A model generated the notes under the pieces. The model worked only from the letters and a program-made list of their open reading frames with translations, had not been told where the DNA came from and did no database searches. From positions 3,818,001 through 3,882,000 of the forward strand of contig NZ_CP127389.1 in NCBI RefSeq assembly GCF_030271835.1: a stretch of 64,000 nt of DNA, given 5' to 3'. The DNA is from Proteus appendicitidis (GTDB taxonomy: Bacteria > Pseudomonadota > Gammaproteobacteria > Enterobacterales > Enterobacteriaceae). A program made the position numbers and the translations under genes. Below, in pieces: positions 52,436 through 59,586 of the stretch (within the stretch, counting starts at the first letter, position 1; the number at the start of each line of letters is the position of its first letter).

Positions 52436-53649
52436 CTTTGATCCTTATTTGCCATTAATATCATGGCAATAATAGAACCATCCATACCTAAACCTATTTT
52501 TAATACTGGTTTGGCATTATATTTTACACACCCTTGATTTACTAAAAAATGAAGCCCCATAGCATCATCTATTGGATAGTGTGTATTAGATGAGATCAGC
52601 CTATTATTTTTTAATGAATCAGCGATAATCATTAAATCAATAATACCAGAGCAATTAGAAACATAGCCTATCTGCCCTTTATAACTAATAATGGGAATAG
52701 GCTGTTTAAAAATATTAGCAATCGCTATTGTTTCAGCTTTATCACTAATAATCGAACCATTGCCATGAATAAAAATGGCGCCTATATCACTCGGAAGATA
52801 ATGGCTAATATCAAGAAGCTGTGAAATAGCTTTTGATATTGTATAAAAATTAAATAATGTTCCTCCCATTGCGCGTTCAGCATTACTTTGCATAAAACGG
52901 GTATGGCTGATATAAGCGGGAGCTAGGTATTTTCTGGCGTGAGTATGTTGTTGATTTTCTAAAATTATGACTGCATAACCGTCTGATAAAGTGACTCCAT
53001 CACTATATTTACTCAGCGGTTGAGCATATTCTTCGACCAACATACCTTGGCTATCCATAAAAGCAATATCTTGCAAAAGTAGGCTATTCCACGATAAAAC
53101 AACCACAAAATCAGCCATATCTTGGCTTATTTCATTATGCCCTATGTGGACAGCCATTAATGCAGAGTTACTGGCACAATAAATAGGGATAGGTGGAAAA
53201 TCTAACTGATATTCAGTAAACAATTTATTTGCTAATTCATCCTGCGCATAAGATGTCGCATGTAGTGATTTTATTTGTGGAGAATATTGAACATCTTCCA
53301 CATCATTTTTATCATAAAATCCTTGATAATCAATAAAATCTGCTCTTGGACCGTGCCCTGCAAGATACATTTTTACGCGTGAGCAACGAAACTTTTCAAG
53401 AGTTATATTGGCGCGTCTAAGGCTGTTGTTAATTAATCGCGTTAGCTTTTCAAAAATATTATTTTCTTTATTCTTATATTGGATAACCGCAGGATTGTGA
53501 TTAAGTTTAAAATATTCTGTAAAATAATCGTCGGTAAAATACTTTTCTGTTTTAATGGGTGATTTTGATAATAACTGTTCAGAAAGTAGATTAAAATTGG
53601 CCATTGAAGGTAAATCTATTTCCCATCCACTTATTGCAACATTTTTCAT
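52432..53649 (-). CDS. ketosynthase-like protein with altered active site
   Basis: 405 aa beta-ketoacyl synthase-fold protein. Nucleophile Cys is C158 (PIYCASNSALMAV), first His H295 (FIHGNGS), Lys retained in YKGQIGYVSNCSG, but the second catalytic His of the KSxxGH motif is replaced by Y329. Decarboxylative condensation is therefore doubtful; acyl transfer to another acceptor through Cys-His remains possible. Overlaps the upstream fused ketosynthase gene by 4 bp (ATGA) and the next gene likewise. Confidence 0.72.
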   Translation of the reverse strand: MKNVAISGWEIDLPSMANFNLLSEQLLSKSPIKTEKYFTDDYFTEYFKLNHNPAVIQYKNKENNIFEKLTRLINNSLRRANITLEKFRCSRVKMYLAGHGPRADFIDYQGFYDKNDVEDVQYSPQIKSLHATSYAQDELANKLFTEYQLDFPPIPIYCASNSALMAVHIGHNEISQDMADFVVVLSWNSLLLQDIAFMDSQGMLVEEYAQPLSKYSDGVTLSDGYAVIILENQQHTHARKYLAPAYISHTRFMQSNAERAMGGTLFNFYTISKAISQLLDISHYLPSDIGAIFIHGNGSIISDKAETIAIANIFKQPIPIISYKGQIGYVSNCSGIIDLMIIADSLKNNRLISSNTHYPIDDAMGLHFLVNQGCVKYNAKPVLKIGLGMDGSIIAMILMANKDQR

Positions 53650-56204
53650 AAAAATTTCCTTATGATAATTGCATAGTGATTTCCCCCTTCTGATGAGCCA
53701 ATAATTAAAGCATTTTTTATTCGCTTATTTATGGGTTGAGTAACAAAATTAATATCATCAGCAATAAAATTTTCTGTATAAGGAATAGGAATAATGTTGC
53801 TACTTTCCATCATATGAATAACTAAAGAGAGTGCTAATATTCCAGAGCACGATTCGACTAAGCCAAAAAAAGCATTATAATTCACCACAGGCACAACATT
53901 AGCCCCTTGATAGAATATTTGCCGAATCGCTTTTATTTCAACGCAATCATTCTCTTTATTTCCATCACTAGTACCACAGATAAGATCAATCTCTTCAAAA
54001 CTAAGTTGCGCCTCGGATAATGCTTGTTTAATTGCTTTACATAGCGCTGCCACTCTATCGGGAATATTTTCATCTTCTAAAAAAGCATTATCATTCGCTT
54101 TACCATAGCCTATAATTTCAGCATAAATTTTAGCACCACGATTGCGGGCATATTCCTTATCTTCAAGAAATAACATACAAGCACCCTCACCGGGGATATA
54201 GCCTGTTTTCGTGTTAGAGTAAACCTGATAATCTGTTGTGTTCGTGGTCAGATTCACTTTCTTACTCATCGCTTGAAAATAGAGCGAAATTGAGCTGAAA
54301 TGCTCATCAGCCCCACCAACAATCACTTGAGGCTGTAAATCTTGTCTAATAATTTCATAGCCATAGGTTAATGCACCTAATGCAGCATTCACTCCCGTTG
54401 CCAAGGTGGTTGTATACCCTTTGATCCCCTCAGTAATAGCACAAAATGTTGATACTGCACTCATTAACGTGCCTGGAAACTCTGAAGTTCTTACTTTTTT
54501 AGGATCTGGGATTAAACTTTGTAAATAGCGATTAACGGTACTTTGTGGCCCTTTTGACATGCCTAAAATAAAGCCTAAATCATCACCATTACGTTTAATT
54601 TTTCGTCTAGCATCAGCGAGTGCTTCATTTAACGCTAATAGTGCATAAGTGCCACTAGGAATAGCTTTTCTAGGATCATAACAACGTAATAATTTTTTCG
54701 GATTAGCCCCAGTAATAGCATGATAAAAAGCGCTATTATTCAAACGATCATCGATATTAGGATCAAAATAAGGATGTCCTAATGATTGCTCAAAATCGTT
54801 ATCTTTTATCACTACGGACATTAATTTATCGATATCTTTTTGCACATCATTATCAAATACAATTTTTTTTAATGTCCCTTGTTTTCCGGATAAAATAGCC
54901 GATATCATTTCCATTACATTATTTCCAATGGATGTAATAGCCCCTATTCCGCTAATAACAACACGTTTTGCTTTATATTCTTTCGTTTTTTTATCTGTAA
55001 TATAAGGGCTAGCAATAATAGAGCAATTATTTCCTCCAAAGGCATAATTATTTTTCATAAATAATTTTACTTTTTTATCTTGAAATAAATTCGGCACATA
55101 ATTTAAATCACAGGTATGTCTTGGCTGAGTGAAATTTAACGTTGGTGGGATTTTATCTTCGGCTAAACTAATAAAGCAGGCTATGATTTCAACGATACCT
55201 GCAGCACCAATATTATGCCCCACATAAGATTTTGTGGAGCTTAATGGAATACTATCAATATTAGGAAATACTTTTTTCATCGACATTGTTTCAATGCGAT
55301 CATTTGCTTCTGTTCCTGTGCCATGTACATTAATATAATCGATATCATTAGGAGTAATACCCGCATTATCTAAAGCTTTGCGCATGACTTGTACGGCACC
55401 ATTTCCTCGTGGATCGGGGCCAGTTTCATGATAAGCATCACAAGAAGTAGCATAAGAAATAATTTCACCATACATTGTTGCTCCACGAGCGACTGCATGT
55501 TCATAGTCTTCCAAAACTAATGCGCCAGCACCTTCGCCAATTGACATACCTGGCGTACCAGAAAAGGGAGAAGTTGGCGTAGTTTTCATCACGTTTAATG
55601 CATAAAAACCAGCAAAGGTAGGGAGATAAATAGGTTCTGTACCTACAGCTAAAACAACTGGATTTTTTCCATTTTGGATATAATCATAACCCATGCCAAT
55701 TGCATTAGAGCTTGCTGTACATGCTGTCGCAACTAACTCAACGCCGCCTCGCAAGCCCAGTAAACTTGAGACACTGGAGCAACAAGATGAGAACCCTCCT
55801 GATAAAATGGCCTTTTTAATAGAAAAATCATCAATATGCTGTTCAAACAGAGGTAAAAAAGCTTCAGTACCCGCAGAAGAGACACCAACGATCATTGCCG
55901 TGTTATCTAATATCGTTTTATTTTCTGCTAAACCTGCTTGTAGTAGCGCTTCATAGCAGACTCGATATGCCCACAATGCCGCATTATCTAATGATCTAGC
56001 AATATGTTCAGGTATATCTGAATAATCTAGTGGCATCTCAATTTCAGATGCATTGGCATTTTCAAACCATTTTAAATAACGTTTACTTGGCTTAATATTA
56101 CACTGCCTATTAAAAAGAACTTGTTTAAATTGAGGTACATCTTTAGCTAAAGATGATAAAATCCCCATTCCGGTTATTACAACCCGACGGCGTCTACTAT
56201 TCAT
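53646..56204 (-). CDS. fused ketosynthase plus inactive ketosynthase (KS-CLF-like)
   Basis: 852 aa, two complete FabF-type domains in one chain. Domain 1 (about 6-400) has C162 (VATACTASSNAIG), H294 (NVHGTGTEAND), H330 (KSYVGHNIGAAG) and FGGNN, a full Cys-His-His triad, so it should elongate acyl-ACP. Domain 2 (about 414-852) keeps the fold, but the Cys position is T603 (TTLATGVNAALG), the first His is replaced around C743 (ICGTSDGNKEND) and the second is missing (NYNAFFGLVESCSG). This is the logic of the KS-alpha/KS-beta (chain-length factor) pair of type II polyketide and aryl polyene systems, here fused in one gene. Confidence 0.88.
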   Translation of the reverse strand: MNSRRRRVVITGMGILSSLAKDVPQFKQVLFNRQCNIKPSKRYLKWFENANASEIEMPLDYSDIPEHIARSLDNAALWAYRVCYEALLQAGLAENKTILDNTAMIVGVSSAGTEAFLPLFEQHIDDFSIKKAILSGGFSSCCSSVSSLLGLRGGVELVATACTASSNAIGMGYDYIQNGKNPVVLAVGTEPIYLPTFAGFYALNVMKTTPTSPFSGTPGMSIGEGAGALVLEDYEHAVARGATMYGEIISYATSCDAYHETGPDPRGNGAVQVMRKALDNAGITPNDIDYINVHGTGTEANDRIETMSMKKVFPNIDSIPLSSTKSYVGHNIGAAGIVEIIACFISLAEDKIPPTLNFTQPRHTCDLNYVPNLFQDKKVKLFMKNNYAFGGNNCSIIASPYITDKKTKEYKAKRVVISGIGAITSIGNNVMEMISAILSGKQGTLKKIVFDNDVQKDIDKLMSVVIKDNDFEQSLGHPYFDPNIDDRLNNSAFYHAITGANPKKLLRCYDPRKAIPSGTYALLALNEALADARRKIKRNGDDLGFILGMSKGPQSTVNRYLQSLIPDPKKVRTSEFPGTLMSAVSTFCAITEGIKGYTTTLATGVNAALGALTYGYEIIRQDLQPQVIVGGADEHFSSISLYFQAMSKKVNLTTNTTDYQVYSNTKTGYIPGEGACMLFLEDKEYARNRGAKIYAEIIGYGKANDNAFLEDENIPDRVAALCKAIKQALSEAQLSFEEIDLICGTSDGNKENDCVEIKAIRQIFYQGANVVPVVNYNAFFGLVESCSGILALSLVIHMMESSNIIPIPYTENFIADDINFVTQPINKRIKNALIIGSSEGGNHYAIIIRKFL

Positions 56205-56262
56205 GGTAATTCCTATATAATATCTATTAGAATTAATAAATATCTTTTTAAAATTTTAAGAT

Positions 56263-57417
56263 TTAATTATTAATATATTCTCTTTCAAGATAACTATTTT
56301 CAGTTGGATTAATAATTAAACTTAGATTATTAACAAAAGGAATACTTGTAGTAATAAAGTTAATATCACCATTAGCTGTTTTTATTTTATAATCATCAAT
56401 ATCAACGTAGGCAAAATCCCGCTTTAATAATATTCTTCCGACATAATTATTTAATATAAAAGAGTACCCTGCTTGGATCACGACACCTATCTTTTCATTT
56501 TTATAATAGACTTGATCGCCTTCTGAGATATGGGGGTCTTCATGCACGTTGATTATTCTTGCTCCAACTATTTTCTGAGTAACACCACTCTCAGAGCGTT
56601 GCTTTATCGCCTCTAGTCCAATAAATTCATCCTTATCGTAACTAATTGCCCACTGCATTTGTAACTCAATGGGACATCGGCTAAATGGGTTAATCACTTG
56701 TGGCTCCCAGCAAGGATTTTCGAGTCGAATATTTTTTAAATCATCGATTCCCCCTATTTCTAAATCATATTTCTCAGCCAATGCACTCAAATTTTGCCAA
56801 AGTTGAATTAATTCACCTTCCTTACCCATAATATGGTAACAATATTCACCGTGTTTACCTACACGCATAGCAATCACATCTTCGTTCACATACATAAACT
56901 CATGAAAGGGTAATCCGATAATATCCATACCAAATATTTCAGATAGAATTTCCCAAGCATAAGGTCCTTCTAGACAGATCATTCTCCAATTTGATGAGAG
57001 AGGCGTAATAGTATCAATCTGATAACTTTCTGACTGTTCTTCTTCATCAAATACTTTTTGTACATGCTGACATAATAATTCGCTATTCATCCACTCAGAA
57101 ATTAAGAAATAATGTTCGTTATCGCATAACACATAAGCATCACTCATTATCTTTCCTTCTTTATCAAGAAGAAGTGTATAGAGTAATTGTTCATCACGAA
57201 TAGATGAAATATCCGCAGAAATAAGATAATTTAATAATCGCCAAGCATCACTGCCAGAAATTTTCACCATGCCATAATGAGAAAAATCTGTCATTAATAT
57301 ACTATTTCTTACAGAAAAATACGCTTTATGTTCATTAGAATAACTTTTTGGAAGCATGACGCCATTATATTCCGCAAATAATATTTTATCTTTATTGTCC
57401 ATTTCAAAATATTTCAT
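56263..57417 (-). CDS. GcvT-like (aminomethyltransferase-family) folate enzyme
   Basis: 384 aa GcvT/DmdA-fold protein (MTDFSHYGMVKISGSDAWRLLNYLI near 42-66; MICLEGPYAWEIL; GKHGEYCYHIMG; DEFIGLEAIKQR). The folate-domain Asp that corresponds to E. coli GcvT D101 is retained as D93 (EGKIMSDAYVL). GcvH and GcvP are not linked, so it is not part of a glycine-cleavage operon. In this context a tetrahydrofolate-dependent one-carbon transfer to or from the acyl product or a head group is inferred. It lies between the ACP and ketosynthase genes, in the same operon. Confidence 0.8.
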   Translation of the reverse strand: MKYFEMDNKDKILFAEYNGVMLPKSYSNEHKAYFSVRNSILMTDFSHYGMVKISGSDAWRLLNYLISADISSIRDEQLLYTLLLDKEGKIMSDAYVLCDNEHYFLISEWMNSELLCQHVQKVFDEEEQSESYQIDTITPLSSNWRMICLEGPYAWEILSEIFGMDIIGLPFHEFMYVNEDVIAMRVGKHGEYCYHIMGKEGELIQLWQNLSALAEKYDLEIGGIDDLKNIRLENPCWEPQVINPFSRCPIELQMQWAISYDKDEFIGLEAIKQRSESGVTQKIVGARIINVHEDPHISEGDQVYYKNEKIGVVIQAGYSFILNNYVGRILLKRDFAYVDIDDYKIKTANGDINFITTSIPFVNNLSLIINPTENSYLEREYINN

Positions 57418-57457
57418 AACATCTCCAATTAATAAAAAAGATATTTCTTAATTTCAA

Positions 57458-57760
57458 TTATACATCTTCTTTTTCTTGTAACTTATTTAAAATAAATGTT
57501 GTTAAGCTATTTATCGTCCTCATATAATAGGGATCGTCTCCCTCTGTTACTTGAATATCAAACTCATCATTAAGAAAAACAATAATTTCTGTTGCATCAA
57601 CGGAATCTAATTTTAATCCACTACCAAATAAGGGAGTATCATCATCAATTTGATCAATAGTTTTATGTAAATTAAGCCGTTCAATAAGCCCCTCTTTTAC
57701 TCGCTTTAACATTTTTTTTCTTTGTTCAATTTTCTCATTTAAACTAGTATAATTTTCCAT
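57458..57760 (-). CDS. acyl carrier protein of the cluster
   Basis: 100 aa, acidic, helical. The phosphopantetheine attachment site is S53 in GLKLDSVDATEII; a Lys-rich N-terminal extension of about 20 residues (EKIEQRKKMLKRVKEG) precedes the usual ACP fold. Substrate carrier for the ketosynthase, reductase and dehydratase encoded around it and presumably activated by the AcpS-like enzyme of the same operon. Confidence 0.9.
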   Translation of the reverse strand: MENYTSLNEKIEQRKKMLKRVKEGLIERLNLHKTIDQIDDDTPLFGSGLKLDSVDATEIIVFLNDEFDIQVTEGDDPYYMRTINSLTTFILNKLQEKEDV

Positions 57761-57772
57761 AATATTAATATC

Positions 57773-58351
57773 CTAAGTTTCATTTTTATCTGAATGGTAA
57801 TATGCTCTAAAATTTACTATTGTGCCATTTGCAATTATTTTCTTTCCAACTCTAGCCTCAACTGAATAATGTTTAAAATTATTCTCATCAGAAAATAATA
57901 AAATACTTTTTATTTCTATTGTATCTCCGGGATATGCAGAATTTTTATATCTTAAGTTTTGTGAAGCCAGTACACCGGAAACTTTACTTCGATGCTGAGT
58001 TAAAATTATTTCTGATGCCGGTTCATTTATTGCTTTTGATATTTCCTTGAATGTTTTTAATTCAATATTTCGCTCTGCTTTATAAATCAAACAGAAATCA
58101 TCGATAAAAGATAAATACTCGCTAGCTTGACCAAAGATTTCAGCGACCACAATTCCTGGTACCACAGGATCGCCAGGGAAATGCCCTAATAAATACGGAT
58201 CATTAAAAGTGACATGTTTGATAGCTCTAATTATGGATTTTTCACTTGGTACAAAATCGATTATTCTATCTACCATTATTGTTGGTTGTCGCCATGCCCC
58301 TATTTTTAAAAATAGAGCCGGTGGCAGTAACGATTGATTATAGAGGCTCAT
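57773..58351 (-). CDS. FabZ-like 3-hydroxyacyl-ACP dehydratase
   Basis: 192 aa hot-dog protein, longer than housekeeping FabZ (about 150). The catalytic helix LLGHFPGDPVVPGIVVAEIFGQ has the His and the Glu of FabZ. RQPTIMVDRIIDFVPSEKSI is the N-terminal FabZ segment. Should dehydrate 3-hydroxyacyl-ACP to trans-2-enoyl-ACP. Twelve bp from each neighbour, so tightly coupled to ACP and reductase genes. Confidence 0.88.
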   Translation of the reverse strand: MSLYNQSLLPPALFLKIGAWRQPTIMVDRIIDFVPSEKSIIRAIKHVTFNDPYLLGHFPGDPVVPGIVVAEIFGQASEYLSFIDDFCLIYKAERNIELKTFKEISKAINEPASEIILTQHRSKVSGVLASQNLRYKNSAYPGDTIEIKSILLFSDENNFKHYSVEARVGKKIIANGTIVNFRAYYHSDKNET

Positions 58352-58363
58352 AACGTTTATCTC

Positions 58364-59119
58364 TCATCGCATCACCATGCCACCATCAACGATTAACGTT
58401 TGCCCAACGATATAGCTAGATGCCTCAGAGCTTAAAAATACAATGGTATTGGCAACTTCAGAGCTTAATCCTAATCGCTGTAATGGAATAATGGATTTAA
58501 TATGACGTACCACTTGTCGTGATACTTTTTTAACCATATCAGACTCAATCATGCCCGGAGCCACTGCATTAACTCGAATGCCTTTATTCGCTAACTCCGC
58601 AGCCAAGGTATGTGTGAAACCAATAATACCTGCCTTAGCTGCGCTATAGTTACTTTGGCCAATACTCGGTACAATTCCCGCAATGGAGGCAACATTAATA
58701 ATGGTCGCCTTTTCTGCCGACCTTAAGAAAAATAATAACTGTTTAGTAAATTGGCAAGTTCCTAATAAATTCGTTTTAATAACATATTCAAATTCATCCA
58801 TATTTATAGTAGAAAATAATTCATCTTTAATAACACCTGCATTATTTACTAATACATGAATAGCGTGAACATTCGCTTTGAGTATTGCTAAAAAATCACC
58901 AATCGATTTATTATTATTGATATCACATTGTAATATATGCAAATAGTCACAATCTTTATTTTCTTTTTTTAATTTATCTAAGTTACTTCTATTTTTGTGA
59001 TATATAGCATAAACATGACATTGTTGTTCAAGATATTTATGGCAAATTGCTATGCCTACATCGCCATTGGCTCCCGTAACAATAACATTCTTATTTTTTA
59101 AATCAGAATATATAAACAT
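58364..59119 (-). CDS. FabG-like 3-oxoacyl-ACP reductase (SDR)
   Basis: 251 aa classical short-chain dehydrogenase. NADPH site TGANGDVGIA, NNAG motif VNNAGVIKDE, catalytic Ser in VASIAG and YxxxK in YSAAK, C-terminal SYIVGQTLIVDGGMVMR. Reduces 3-oxoacyl-ACP. The ATG giving MFIYSDLKNKN lies 22 bp after the AcpS stop; an upstream ATG would overlap it. Confidence 0.9.
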   Translation of the reverse strand: MFIYSDLKNKNVIVTGANGDVGIAICHKYLEQQCHVYAIYHKNRSNLDKLKKENKDCDYLHILQCDINNNKSIGDFLAILKANVHAIHVLVNNAGVIKDELFSTINMDEFEYVIKTNLLGTCQFTKQLLFFLRSAEKATIINVASIAGIVPSIGQSNYSAAKAGIIGFTHTLAAELANKGIRVNAVAPGMIESDMVKKVSRQVVRHIKSIIPLQRLGLSSEVANTIVFLSSEASSYIVGQTLIVDGGMVMR

Positions 59120-59141
59120 AATAGAACACCTATAAAATACA

Positions 59142-59510
59142 TCAATTAAAAATAGCAATAGCTACTGCGTAATGTTCACAATGAGAAATACTTAATGATG
59201 ATTTAATTAGCTTTCTTTTCTTAAATAAATTATAAAAATTTCCAGTGAAAAAATAAAAAGGCGCTCCATATTTATCATGTCTTATTTCAATGTCATGAAA
59301 TAAGATACCCAATCTAAATCCTGTACCTATTGCTTTTACAGCAGCTTCCTTCGCAGCCCAAAAGCCTGCAATACGATGATAGTTTTCGTTAACTACACCA
59401 ATACTTTTCCTTTCATAGTCTGTTAATAATCGTTGAATTAAATGTTCTTTATTTCTGGTGATTGCAATAGTAACTTTTTTTATTTCTATAATATCAGTTC
59501 CAATTCTCAT
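59142..59510 (-). CDS. holo-ACP synthase (AcpS-type phosphopantetheinyl transferase)
   Basis: 122 aa AcpS-family enzyme that transfers 4'-phosphopantetheine from CoA to the ACP serine. [10 protein letters not shown] carries the Mg-binding Asp; [16 protein letters not shown] carries the Glu and Lys of the second motif; [17 protein letters not shown] is the family C-terminus. A dedicated copy at the head of the operon; the housekeeping acpS is expected elsewhere. Confidence 0.9.
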   Translation of the reverse strand: MRIGTDIIEIKKVTIAITRNKEHLIQRLLTDYERKSIGVVNENYHRIAGFWAAKEAAVKAIGTGFRLGILFHDIEIRHDKYGAPFYFFTGNFYNLFKKRKLIKSSLSISHCEHYAVAIAIFN

Positions 59511-59543
59511 ATTTTCTAATACTCAAGATAATGTATTATTTAA

Positions 59544-59572
59544 TATATGAGCGATAAAACATCGCTCATATA
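59544..59572 (-). terminator. hairpin between tpsA and the acyl cluster
   Basis: ATATGAGCGA / TCGCTCATAT stem with a 7 nt loop, followed on the minus strand by ATTAAATAAT rather than a U run. Possible weak terminator; read-through from tpsA into acpS is conceivable. Confidence 0.55.
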
Positions 59573-59586
59573 CAGATTAGAAAATA

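Noticed and set aside
56263-57417. Glycine cleavage T-protein of a normal gcv operon
   Set aside because: No gcvH or gcvP nearby and the gene is embedded among acyl-synthesis genes; more likely a repurposed relative.
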